DNA from: Polytrichum commune
Lineage: Eukaryota; Streptophyta; Polytrichopsida; Polytrichales; Polytrichaceae
DNA length: 64,000 nt
Assembly: GCA_950295325.1 (NCBI GenBank)
Contig: OX485805.1
Coordinates: 47,022,758 to 47,086,757 of the forward strand
Direction: 5' to 3'
Part shown: piece after piece, positions 12,266 through 23,351 of the stretch
Numbering within the stretch: the stretch's first letter is position 1
How the letters are laid out: the number at the start of each line of letters is the position of its first letter
Position numbers and translations under genes: made by a program
Notes under the pieces: model-generated
Database searches by the model: none
Told to the model about the DNA's origin: nothing
The model's input: the letters and a program-made list of their open reading frames with translations, nothing else

Positions 12266-15200
12266 ATGGATTTCAACGAGCTGGAAGGGGTAGAGGGAGT
12301 GAGGTTGGCATGGAACGCATGGCCAAGCTCAAGGATAGAGGCAACAAGGATGGTGGTACCATTCGGGGTGATATGCACCCCCCTGGCACCCATCCCAGAC
12401 CTACCTCTCTTACCTTACGAACCCATCCTATGCAAGGGATGCAGGGGGGTGCTGAACCCATACTGCAGGACAGATACAGATGCCAAAATCTGGGTATGCC
12501 AATTTTGTTTCCAACGCAACCACTTCCCACCAAGTTACCATCAAATGAGCGCCACCAGCTTACCCCGGGAGCTGTTTCCAAATAGTTGTGTGGTGGAGTA
12601 TGTGCTCTCACATCCTCTCTCTGGACACAACATGAATTCCCCCTCGGGGATGTATTCTCAGACTGGGGGGTTGGTGGCCACTCCCCCTGCCTTCTTGTTC
12701 GTGGTGGATACCTGTGTGACTGAGGAGGATTTGGAAGGGTTGCGAAACGCCTTGAAGCAGCTGCTTGAGTTGATGCCGCAGACTGCTCTTGTTGGATTGA
12801 TTTCTTATGGAACCATGGTCCAGGTCCGTATCCTTTCTGCCAATTGCCCGTATACAGTGCTTTTTGTTCTTCCATATGAAATCAAATTACAGAATTTAGG
12901 GAGATACTTACTCAGATGATGCCCTAATTTCCCCTGGCACACTGCTTTTTGTTTATGACAATATTTTGTAACCCTCAGAAATTAGCTGTAGTCATTTAGC
13001 CTTTCAAAGCAAGCACATGGTACGGGAGCTTTAAGACATCTTGGTGTTACTTTCTGTCCATTTCCATTTGGCTATGATTGCCTGTAGCCAGCATTTTTTG
13101 CCCTTCCATATATAATCAAATTACAGAAATCAGTGATATACTTGGGGGTACATTAAAATCCAATGAAGTAGTTAAATTACAGGAATTGGCAAATCAGCTT
13201 GTAGAGGAAAAGCTCACTGGTGATCTGGTAAAAGCCCGATCAAGTAGCTGTAAAGTTGGCCTAGTTTCCCCTGTCGTTTTGTTTCTTTTGATCACAAATC
13301 TTGTAACCCCCATATATCTGAGGCACTTTCACATTTTGAAGCAAGTATATGGTTATGGGGGATTTGAAGACATCCAGTAATGTGTCAGTTTTTATTTCTG
13401 TAAACATATTCATATGAGTTCCTGCTGGGAAGGCCTGTGAAGATGGCTACATGTGGTGCCTGAGCTGTAGATCAGGAGGCTGAAGTTTTAGGGTTTAATC
13501 ACTGTTTTCTTTATGAAATGGCAAGGTGTCATTTGATCCAATCCTTCGCGTGAACAACAACCAGCTCACCAAACCCAATTTCTCATGGAGCTGCAAAAAT
13601 CTGCCAAATCTGATCCATTCTGACTTCCAGTGTGGCCAGCTTATGCTGATATGAATACGATTATATAGCTTTCTAGATAGGGCCCACCTCACTGTTTTGA
13701 GGTTTAGACTCACTCTTATCCACACATTTTCAAAAAAGATTGTGTCTCTATGTTGCAGGTTCACGAGCTGGGGTATGCTGATTGCCCCAAGGCCTACGTG
13801 TTTCGAGGTGACAAGGAGGTGCCATCACAACAGGTTATTCTCCTAGACCTCTTAACTCTTGTTAAGATCTGTCAGTAGCATGCAGAATTCTCTAATCTTT
13901 CAAACCTGGCAAATTTTTCACTTGAGAGGAGCACCAATTGAATTTGATACATTGGGTCATGTGATTGCCATAGACGCGTGAAAGACAAATCCATGGAACT
14001 ATATAGAAAGTAAGTGGGTCTAATTCAGTTACTTAAATTTATCAGGCATCTGTATTTTGAGTGGTCTGTCTTTATGTGCGGATCTAAAAACGGACACCGC
14101 AAAGACACGTGTATCAAAGAGATTGGACTACGTGTTCAAATTCTGAATAGCATTCTAGGTTAAATAGTCATCAACATCATTGGAGAGGGTTGGGGGTGGG
14201 CAGGAGATCTATGTGATCATTCAATATCAAAGAGAATTGCTACTCTGATGATGAAAATAGATATTCATACGAGCCCCATGTGTTCATATGAGGAAATGGC
14301 TACAACCTTTATTTGGATTTGCTAATCATTTTTTCCTACTCGTGTGTTTAATATCCTAGGAGATGTGGAGCTAAAAGTTTCCATTTTAGGCCCACTAACC
14401 TTAAGGGATTGCTGTGATTAATTTCCCTTATACTACTCCTTACTTAGCTAGTGATGGTACCAAATATGTTACAGGTCCATGAGTGTCTTGGTCTCACAGG
14501 CAAGGCATTGCGAGGAGGGGGACCGGCCCAAATAGGTACTGCGGTTGGAGGAGGAGGCATAGGGCGATTTCTGTTACCGGTTTCGGACTGCGAGTTTAGC
14601 TTGACAAGCGCTCTGGATGAGCTCCAACCAAACGCTTTTTCTGTTAAGCCGGGATTTCGACCACAACGTGCAACAGGGGCTGCGTTGTCTGTTGCATCAA
14701 GCTTGCTCGAAGGATGTGTACCAAATGTTGGGTCACGTGTTATGTTATTTGTTGGGGGACCTGTTACAGTTGGGCCAGGTCAAATTGTGGACATTGATAT
14801 GGGCAAGAGCATACGTACCCACCAAGATCTTGTCAATGACCGTGCACCGTACTTCAAAAAAGCTTGCAAATTCTACACCCAGTTGTCGCAACGTCTCGTT
14901 GCCAACAGTCACGTCCTTGATATTTTTGCATGCTCTCTTGATCAGGTGTGCCATCTTTTGTGCTTTGATGTGAGCTTTTTGGTTGGTTGGGTCTCCTTTT
15001 TCATCTTCAATTAGTTCTATGATCTTCCTTTGCCCTCCTGAAGCTCTTTGAAGTGGCGTTTACACATAACTATGCAAGTGGTTGTGGGTGTGGTTTGGAC
15101 CCACTTTCAACCACAACTACAATATCTATTGTTTATACAGAACTATTTCTCGTAGTTGAAAAGTTGAGTGGATTTGACCTCAATGATCGTCTGTCCTATT

Positions 15201-18200
15201 GGTGCAATCCATGGAGGCTGAACACAGAGTATTCAACTCACAACCTTGCACATATCATAGATTGAGATTAAATGAACAAATAGTAGTTGTGAGTTGAGAT
15301 TAGTTGAACAAATAGTAGTCGTAAGTTGAGATTAGTTGAACACAGTATTTGAGATTGAATGCAGAGTAGTTGTAGTTGTAGTTGTAGTTGTGGTTGTGGT
15401 TGTTATCAATGCACATTCGCCCTCATCCCTCAAAAGTAGAACCAGAGAGAGTAAATGTCAACCATTAACCACCGGACAGGTGGCTGTGTAAAAGCCCCTT
15501 GAGTGTCTCCATTGAACTATGCTGAACTCACAACTATGGCCGACTTAATTGTAAGTGAGGAAACACCAAATTAGTTCCATCAGGCCACGAGATTAGTGGG
15601 ATTAGTCTCAAGTCATCATTACCATTGATGGCTGAATGGCATGATGTGGTCCATGAACTTTTGAGAAAGCGCTTTTGCTTGTACTCAGGGCCAGTTTATA
15701 CTATAGCCAAGAGCCATGACCATGAAATTTTGAGGGCCCTTGAAACTCATTCAAAGGCTGTACCATGGAATATTTCAATTAAGTTGTATGGTCATGGGCC
15801 ATTTCAAGGGTAGTGTAAGGATATAGACAATTGGGCTCTCAACCAAATGCTATTATATTACCATTTTGTGTATGTGCGCCCTTCTACATAGTAAGTTGAA
15901 ACAAATCAAGGGTTGTGAGATTTTGAAATGAATGGTCTCCCGCTTTTGTCTTAGACCCATCTCTTTTGAGGTGGGCTTGACACAAAATCCAGTAGACCAT
16001 AAAAAACTATCCATTGCATTCCATGTAAGGCTCAATGTGGGTTTGTTCATCCATTTAGACTTCCTTGGTCCTTTAGGCCCTCAACCTCTAGTGTAAAGTG
16101 GTGTGGGATGGTCTTGGCATTCTCCACCAATGAGAGATTTTAGATTCGAATGGTCACGGGCTCTCAAACTCTAGTGTAGAGTGCGCCTCAGTCTGTTCAT
16201 GAAGAATCACTGAAATATGGGAGACCTATGTTTCAGGTAGGCATTGCAGAAGCAAAAGTTGCTGTTGAGAACAGTGGGGGGATGATGGTAATGGCAGAGA
16301 CATTCAGTTCAGATCAATTCAAGAAGTCGTTACAGAAACTCTTTGACAGAGATGAGGAAGGAAACCTCAAGATGTTCTTTAATGCTTCTGTGGAAGTCAT
16401 GACAACACGTGAAGTGAAGATTTGTGGTGCAATAGGACCCTGTAGTTCTTTGCAAAGAAAAGGTATGCTTCTTATAACCTCAAGGCGTGTTACACACAAC
16501 CACCGTTTTAGTGGTTAGTGGTTGTGGTTTACTTTCTTTGGCTCTATTTCTGAGGGATATGGAGGGATAACTGCATTCATGAGAACCTACTTTATTCACA
16601 ACTACTCTACCTTGCCCAACTATGATACAAGTTTAGTTGGAAGTAGTTGCTATGATTGTAGTTTACTTTCTCTGGGTCTATTTGGTTGTACTTACTATGT
16701 GGCATTAGGAGGGAATTTCAAGGCCAAAGCATGGGAGAAGAGGATTTGTAGGAAGCAATCCCTCTTAGACAAACTTTCTACTAGAATCCATGAATTGTTT
16801 GTCTCAATTGCACCAAGAAAGGGGGAGGGGGGGGGGGATAGTCATTGAGGTCAATTTCACTCTTCAACTACAAGAGTAGATATTTTTTTTGTAGTTGTGG
16901 TTGAAGATGGGCCTAACCCTAAATCAACCACACTGGTGTTTGTGTGTAAATGCACCTTCAACTTGCTAAGCTCCCATGCACTTGTATCAACGACTAAGAG
17001 AACTGGTTGTACTTTTCTCTCTCTTAAGTTGGTTGAGAAGGACAAAGTCTTCTCTTGATAGGTTGAAATGTTGGGAATCTTTCTGATCTCAAAGATACTA
17101 AATTGTTAGAGATGAGACTAATGCAGGTGCATCAGTGAGTGAGACGGAGCTTGGAATTGGAGGTACAAGTGCATGGAAGCTTTGCACGGTGGACACCAAG
17201 ACATCAATTGCTTTCTATTTTGAGGTCGTAAATGCACATTCAAATCCCATTCCTTCAGGGACCGCATTCTTCATACAGTTTGCCACACAATATCAACATG
17301 GGAATGGTGAACTTAGGTTTCGTGTTTGTACGATTGCAAGAAGGTGGTGTGACGGGGATCAAATTCAAGACCTGGCAGCTGGGTTTGATCAAGAGGCGGC
17401 TGCAGTCGTGATGGCACGACTGGCTGTATATAAGACAGAAAATGAAGAAGTGTTTGACATATTGAGATGGCTAGATCGTATGCTCATACGAGTAGCTGCA
17501 AAATTTGGAGATTACCAAAAAGAGGATCCCAGGTCATTCCGTTTAGCATCTAATTTTTCGCTCTATCCTCAGTTTATGTATCACCTGCGACGATCCCAAT
17601 TTCTGCAGGTAACTGACACTCTTTCATCCTCCATTCTCGTTAAACACTCTTTCAGACCTTTTGATTTTCTTTGCTACTTACAGTGGGCCTAATCAACTGA
17701 ACCCTTGTATGATTCTTCACAATGTCTGCTCTAAGAAGTTCATAGAAATCTTTGGGTTTACCAGTATACCACTTACCTTCTGGTCATTTACCTTAGTATG
17801 TTTGGAAAGTCAATTATGGTGGCACTGTCAAATGTTGTGCTTGTCTTTATTTCCACTGGGACTGGTGCAGGCCATTTTTGTGATGCAGTAGAATTGGGGG
17901 ATTTTTGGATAGGTAAATGATAACCAAAGTGGCATATGACAATGTCATCAGTAGAATTGGCAGATTGGGGCATGTATGCTCACATGGCATCTATAGTAAC
18001 AATGGAATCCCCTTACTTGAGTGTTGAAGGCTCTAGAAATTGTTTTAAAGCCCTGGTATGCACTCTCAATAGTATTTTGGGGATAAGGTTTCAATCAAAA
18101 ACTTTCTTGTGTTGGTCTCTGGCTAATATACTTTATTTTGCTGGTTGTTTTTGTTACAGGTCTTCAACAATACCCCTGATGAGTCAGCTTTCTATAGACT

Positions 18201-18669
18201 GATGTTGAACAGGGAGGCAATCGTGGGATCTCTTGTCATGATCCAGCCAACGCTATTCTCGTATTCGTTTGAGGGACCGCCTGTCCCCGTGCTACTTGAT
18301 GTGACGTCCATTGTCCCTGATCGCATCCTTTTATTTGACTCCTACTTTTACGTGGTTGTCCACTATGGGTCGACTATTGCGCAATGGCGCAAACTGGGTT
18401 ACCACAAGGACCCGCAGCACGAGAATTTCAAGAAACTTTTGGAGGCACCCGTGGGTGATGCCGAGGCGCTCTTGTCAGAAAGGAATCCTCTGCCCCGACT
18501 CGTGCAGTGTGACCAACATGGTAGTCAGGCCCGGTTTTTGTTGGCCAAGCTCAATCCATCCATCACCCATAACAGTGACCATTCAAACAACGCGGAGGTG
18601 ATTTTCACGGACGATGTCAGCTTGCAAGTATTTGTAGAACACTTGCAGAGATTAGCAGTACAAGGATGA
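12266..18669 (+). CDS. SEC23: SEC23, COPII coat GTPase-activating subunit
   Basis: SEC23 pairs with SEC24 and activates the SAR1 GTPase during COPII vesicle formation at ER exit sites. I read six coding exons: 12266-12823, 13759-13833, 14475-14945, 16237-16462, 17127-17608 and 18160-18669. All have GT-AG borders and phases join exactly, giving 773 residues, close to the usual length of about 765. Residues Cys56, Cys59, Cys78 and Cys81 form the zinc finger. The trunk domain follows, with FLFVVDTCV and [10 protein letters not shown] motifs. A C-terminal gelsolin-like domain begins near residue 640 (PPVPVLLD, then [14 protein letters not shown]). The start is supported by the MDFxELE opening known from one plant SEC23 clade. 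No frameshift or missing key residue is seen. The introns carry repeats and transposon remnants. Functional assignment is very secure. Confidence 0.96.
12850..13383 (+). repeat. Internal duplication in SEC23 intron 1
   Basis: Two blocks occur twice in order. The first is a CTTCCATAT.AATCAAATTACAG block (12850-12910 and 13083-13143). The second is a TTTCCCCTG...TTGTAACCC...GAAGACATC-type block (12925-13047 and 13261-13383). The second copy holds an extra segment of about 120 bp (13130-13260) with an open frame. Confidence 0.65.
14020..14370 (+). repeat. Dispersed repeat R1 copy in SEC23 intron 2
   Basis: Similar in order to 28780-29060: a CTAA.TCAGTTACTT block, a GGATCTAA/GAATCTAA block, TTCTAGGTT.AATAGT, a CATA.GAGCCCC-like block and GGCTACA.CCTT. 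The shared length of about 280 bp marks it as a transposon remnant. Confidence 0.6.
15261..15402 (+). repeat. 34-bp tandem repeat and (GTAGTT)n in SEC23 intron 3
   Basis: Two full and one partial copy of a 34-bp unit built around GAGATTAGTTGAACA and AATAGTAGT, followed by GTAGTT hexamers at 15366-15402. Confidence 0.75.
15650..16190 (+). repeat. Dispersed repeat family R2 in SEC23 intron 3
   Basis: Shares ordered blocks with 50850-51330: a GACCATGAAAT block, a GTAGACCAT/GATAGACCAT block, a TTCAACCATT-like block, GGCCCTCAA and CTCTA.TGT. A shorter relative lies in a kinase intron (27505-27720), which contains AAAGTGGCCCTTAG-type sequence. Probably a non-autonomous DNA transposon. Confidence 0.5.
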
Positions 18670-18961
18670 GTTTTTTCTTTTTCTTACTATTGACAACTAC
18701 ATTAGTACTCCTTTCCATGTCCTCGATTCGATCTCTGTAGGAGGAGGAAGTATCTGGAGAAGAACCATACTTCTGGACATGGTAGAAGGCCAAAATCTTA
18801 GGTGCTAGTTAGGACAACAAACGACATTGTCATATGTGTTGTATACTCAATTGTAGATATTTGAATAATGTCTGAGGCTAAAGTTCAATGAGCAGCTTCC
18901 TCAGTTTCGTACAACTAGTCTTACTTGGCATGCTTTATGTTCTCGTTGTGGAAACCCCCGC

Positions 18962-19190
18962 TTTACTTTAGAGAGGTTAAGAGCTCAAAGAATGTAGGTT
19001 TCTCATTGGTGGATGGGTCTTAAATGGTTACTTTTTCCAACTACCCCACTTCTCCTAGGATATGAAACATGTGATTTACTTTAGAGAGGTTAAGAGCTCA
19101 AAGAATGTAGGTTTCTCATTGGTGGATGGGTCTTAAATGGTTACTTTTTCCAACTACCCCACTTCTCCTAGGATATGAAACATGTGATTT
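18962..19190 (+). repeat. Perfect 113-bp tandem duplication 3' of SEC23
   Basis: The unit at 18962-19074 is repeated at 19075-19187 with no mismatch that I can see, then three more matching bases. It lies about 290 bp after the SEC23 stop codon. The perfect identity implies a recent event or an assembly artefact. Confidence 0.92.
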
Positions 19191-19324
19191 GCACAAGATG
19201 GTAAGCATATCCAAATCGTGCATGTCTCCATTTTTGCCATCAATTTTGGAGCTCACATGAACATCTTTTATGTTATTAAAGTGAAGATTCTTGTGCTCAT
19301 TGAATGATTACATGTAGTTATGAA

Positions 19325-20640
19325 CAATATTGATTAAGTTGTACACAAACTCAACTTTGGCTCCCATTTTTAGCCGATTCAAATCAGAATACAAAGTGAT
19401 GAAGTGATCAAAGCAAAAGTCCAAGTAATAAGTTGCATAAATGTGAAACCAAAAAGTGAAAAGGGTTTTAAAAATAGGAAATGTTGAAGTGGTTAGGATT
19501 ACAATATTCGCTTTTGTTCGCCGCCACTCTTTCAACATCGACATCTCTGTGTGCATTGTGTAGCCTTGTGTTACATGAGGCGCAATTTTTAGAATCGTTT
19601 GTAGTTATATGTCTCCATTGTCTCAAGAACAGAAACACCAAGCTTTGGTGCAACTAAGAAGCAGTGTTTCTAGTTGCAAAGTTGCCGCCTTAGTGGACAT
19701 GAACCAATCTTCTGTAGCGCATCTTAGGAAGGATGTAAGGGGCGAGATTGAGAGACAAAGAGGAGGGCGTGCAAAGCTTCTTGCATACTGAGAGAAGAGG
19801 CGTTGTGTCACTCTTATTACTAAATGTCAACTTGGAACTCCACTTGTGATATCAAATCAACTTCGATTTGAAGGTAAATTGTTGTTTGACATCAATGTGA
19901 GATGTGCTTTGAGTGGTTGGATCGGGTGCACAAGTGCAACAAAGGAAACCATTTCTGAGTCGTAAACATGTTTTCACACGCTTGAGGTTTGCTCAAAGGT
20001 ATGAGAATTGGACCATTGATGATTGGAAACGCGTGATTTTCAATGACGAGACAAAGATAAATAGGTTCAATTCAGATGGTAGGTCATGGTGTTGGATTGG
20101 AGATGGAGAACGCATTAGACCTCAACATGTCCATCAGACCGTGAAGCATAATGGTGGGTTGGTGGTGATTTGGATATGCATGACAAACTTTTGGGCTAGG
20201 AGCATAATTGAAGGTAGGATAAATAGGCATATGTACAAATTTATTTTAGAAAATTTCTTGTGGTCTAGTATATAGAATTACAATTTGGATCTAAGTAGGT
20301 TGGTCTTTCAACAAGATAATGATCCCAAGCACACAAGCAAGATCGTGCAAGAATGGTTGGCATCACAACCATTTCAACTCCTTCAATGGCTTGCACAATC
20401 TTCGGATTTGAATCCCATTGAACATTTTTGGGCATTTCTCAAATGGTGCTTGAACGAATTTACGACAACTTCAAGTCGTATCCAAGAATTGTGGGAGCGT
20501 GTGTGTTTAGTGTATTGAATTTTAGTGAACATGATTGCATGACACTTTATGAGAGAGTGCCATGAAGAATTGACATTGTGTTGAAGAGTAGGGGTTACTG
20601 GACCAATTACTAAAGATTTTTTAGACAACTTGAACAAAAC
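19325..20640 (+). mobile_element. Decayed Tc1/mariner-superfamily transposon (Tc1-type, DD34E)
   Basis: The element is defined by a broken transposase (see 19609-20605). Possible terminal inverted repeats are a TTGATTAAGTTGT-like stretch near 19329 and the reverse complement of sequence near 20600-20640 that contains TTGTTCAAGTTGT. They match in roughly three quarters of positions, so the ends are tentative and no TA target duplication is asserted. Tc1-type DD34E elements are common in animals and fungi. The mariner-like elements usually reported from plants are DD39D. Confidence 0.6.
19609..20605 (+). pseudogene. Tc1-type transposase pseudogene
   Basis: The N-terminal helix-turn-helix part is at 19609-19788, where an in-frame TGA interrupts. 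The same frame reads on (REKRRC-type segment) to about 19905, where a frameshift moves the reading to the 19913 frame. That frame carries the WTIDDWKRVIFNDETK motif with the first catalytic Asp, then an in-frame TAG at 20273-20275. The frame continues with FQQDNDPKHTS (second Asp) and SSDLNPIEHFW (Glu). Exactly 34 residues separate the second Asp and the Glu, which defines DD34E. A TGA at 20516-20518 and further stops follow. All three catalytic acidic positions survive, but the gene cannot make an intact protein. Confidence 0.88.
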
Positions 20641-21394
20641 TGAATATTTGTATATAGTTTCTCACTTGGCTTTGCAACACATTTTCTTACTATCAATATA
20701 GTGTGCAATGTTGCATATGTGTGCACAAGTCTGTGCAATACCATATCCAATTTTCAAATCTGAAATAGAACCTAAGAATTGTTTGTCCTCCAAGATGTAT
20801 AGTTCAAATCTAGGACAGTTCCACATCACTGAACATTTCACTCCAATGTCTTTTGAATGTATGTTCAGATCAATTGTTTATTGTTTCCACATTGATTTGT
20901 GGCCTCTATGCAAGCCTTTACAAGTAGGTGTGTAAGCAGTCTCTTTGTGCTTCTTGCCTGTCTAAAGCTGTAGGTGTTGGCAGGGTAATTTCACTTCGAT
21001 GTCATAGCCATCTCCACCTGGAAGGCAAATCCAACATCATCCTGTAACAACACCCAAAAATGTGACTTCATCATGTTTTGGTCATGGAGAGTTCACTTGC
21101 CTGCGTAGTAGCCAGCCTATTACATAAGGCTTGATTGGAATCCCATTGTCTTTGCAGACACAAATAGATCAATAACAAATAGTGCACTAAGTGTAATGGA
21201 AATGGTTACTCTCATTTAAATATGCAGTTTCAAATTGCACAGAATGATAAGGAGATGCAAATAAGCATGGCCCTGACACACCCTTCTAAGCTTGGCTTCC
21301 AGTACTGCTACTCAGGCTGGAAATTGAGTGGTTGGGAGGAGCAATGAAAACAACCTCTGTAATAGAACTGCATGAGTTTTGAGGAATCATTCTT
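20641..21394. other. Spacer between the Tc1 remnant and mitochondrial ACP
   Basis: No convincing coding frame. The part next to 21394 is likely the ACP 3' untranslated region, since the gene runs on the minus strand toward it. No repeat or structured RNA was recognised. Confidence 0.4.
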
Positions 21395-23143
21395 CTACTT
21401 GGCTTGTGGTTGAGAGGTGATATAGTCAATCGCGTCTTGAATTGTCAATATCTTGTCAGCATCACCATAAGGAATTTCAACGCCAAACTCCTCCTCAACT
21501 GCCATCACAACCTCAATGGTGTCTAGACTATCCATATCCAAGTCTTTCTGAAAGTTTGAGTACGGAGACACCTGTTGAGTCCACAGGAGAACAGATATAC
21601 CACAAATCAGTAACTTCAATTATCCTATCTAGGTACACTTTCCGTAGGTTGCCAAAATTCAGAAGATCATAAAAATCCTAAAACCTCATGGACGCACTTA
21701 AACTTCTGCAGACTTAAGCTAATGAATGAAATTTATAACGTGACTGACAGTAAGAACTTCAAATCCCTCATGTACAATCACACGTCAAATTCTATGAATC
21801 ACATAGTTAGAAGGTAGACTGGGAGCTCGATTTGCACTTGTGCACTGTTCTGAACGTCATGCTATGGCTACCCCTTGGTGAGAATTGAAGCATTGTGTCA
21901 AGCTATTTGTAAAGGTATATTTAAACTAACAATCTGATCATTTTGAAGACAAAAAACTGGCATGGATAATGAGGACGGTAGGAGCCCATTTTGGTTTCAA
22001 CAAGGTGTGCAAGGCTTTTCTCTAACTATGTGGACCATATGTTGACGCTATAGGTCTTTTCATCTGTGCCATTCAAATGAACAATTTGATAATCTTCAAG
22101 AAAATAATTGACATACATGATAAGGAAAGTAAGGATTGATTTCAGTATCGCCAATTTTCCCATGAAGTATGCAAGGGTTCACCCAGATTATCTGGACCCT
22201 ATATCACCACTCTAGGTCTTTTACCTTTGCGATTCAAACAAACAATCTGATAATCTCCAAGAAAAAACAAAAAATTGGCATACATGATGAGAAAGGGACA
22301 ACTCCATTTCAATGTCGCCAATTTCCAATAAGGTGTGCAAGGGTTTTCCCCTGATTTTCTGGACTGACACTCCAAGTCAAGAAAGCGATCAAAGCATTGC
22401 CGCCAACACTATTTCAGGCCTTGGAAATTAAATCAATCAAGATGAATGTGTAGAGCCATAGCCAAGAGAAATCGGTAGAGCTGAGTGAAAACCCTAAAGT
22501 TACTATGGCTTGCTCAACAGATGGCATTCCCTTGACGTGGTTCAAGACATAAAGTGGCATGCATTGAGGATGGGAGGAATTCATTTCCGTGTCGTTAAGT
22601 TTCAGTAAGGTGCACAAGGGTTTTCCCTAATTATGTGGACCTACATCAACATAATATGTCTTTCATCTATGTCATTCTCAAAAACCAATCTCACAATCTT
22701 CAAAATGGCATGCATGATGTGGAAGGTAGGAAATTGTTTCAGTGTCGCCAAAATTCAATAAGATGTGTTTCCTCTAATTATCTGGACTCCATACCAACAC
22801 TCTAGATCAAGCAAGCGATCAAAACTTTGCCACAACACTAATTTAGACCTCGGAAATCAAAGAAAACACGAAGAAATGCCAGAGCCATAGCAACGAGAAA
22901 TCGGTAGAGCTGAGGGTAAGGTAAACCCTAGCGTACCATGGCTTGTTCGACATTCGGCATTTTCTTGACGAGATTGAGGACACGGCTCGTGACATCCACC
23001 TTATCCAAGTAAGAGCCCTGCTGCGCCTCAGCTGCGAAGAGCCGAGCTCCAATCGAGAAGATTGGCTGCTGCTGCTGCGCTTGCATCCATGGCGCGAGCC
23101 TCAATCGAATGTGAGCCAACACGGAGCTGCGCACAGCCTGCAT
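21395..23143 (-). CDS. mtACP: Mitochondrial acyl carrier protein
   Basis: ACP carries acyl intermediates of mitochondrial fatty-acid and lipoate synthesis on a 4'-phosphopantetheine arm, and in other eukaryotes also associates with respiratory complex I. There are two coding exons on the minus strand, 23143-22937 and 21571-21395, with GT-AG borders in phase 0. They give 127 residues, nearly the same as Arabidopsis mitochondrial ACPs. Residues 1-40 are basic and Ser/Ala/Gln-rich with almost no acidic residues, as expected for a mitochondrial presequence. [13 protein letters not shown] contains the attachment Ser84 in the DSL motif, followed by EEEFGVEIP, and the C-terminus ends SQPQAK as in plant mitochondrial ACPs. 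The single intron (1,365 bp) is filled with tandem repeats. The exon junction matches the reference alignment length exactly. Confidence 0.93.
21959..22810 (-). repeat. Tandem array in the mitochondrial ACP intron
   Basis: Five degenerate units, beginning near 21959, 22110, 22276, 22556 and 22706, share GGCATACATGAT, a TTTCAGTGTCGCCAA block, AAGGTGTGCAAGGGTTTTC, a TATCTGGAC block and TCTAGGTCTTT in order. The period is about 150-170 bp, interrupted between units 3 and 4 by a copy of the exon 1 border. Confidence 0.8.
22375..22560 (-). pseudogene. Partial duplicate of mtACP exon 1 with its splice border
   Basis: This segment matches 22797-22990, which spans the start of the intron and the last 50 or so bases of exon 1. 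It includes GAAATCGGTAGAGCTGAG on the plus strand and a minus-strand frame GMPSVEQA corresponding to KMPNVEQA of the real exon. The donor GT is retained but the exon body is missing, so it is a decayed internal duplication. Confidence 0.75.
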
Positions 23144-23307
23144 TCTGCAAGCACACGTATAACCCTGATTGAGTCTTCGATTTAACTACAAGGCACTATA
23201 ATCTTGCACACTCGCTCTTGCTTTCAATGGAGAGGAAGTAATCGGGTTCCGGAGAGAGTGATCCGATCTCTTGCACAAGCTTCGAGGAATTGGTTGCCCT
23301 AATGGAG

Positions 23308-23311
<4 letters not shown>

Positions 23312-23348
<37 letters not shown>
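23312..23348. repeat. (CT)18 microsatellite upstream of mtACP
   Basis: An uninterrupted CT run of 37 bp, about 170 bp upstream of the ACP start codon. On the gene's strand it is a GA run, a common feature of plant 5' untranslated regions and promoters. Confidence 0.9.

Positions 23349-23349
<1 letters not shown>

Positions 23350-23351
<2 letters not shown>

Noticed and set aside
12273-12875. 200-codon minus-strand open frame
   Set aside because: It lies opposite SEC23 exon 1, which is confirmed by domain match and splice phase. It is a shadow of GC-rich coding sequence.
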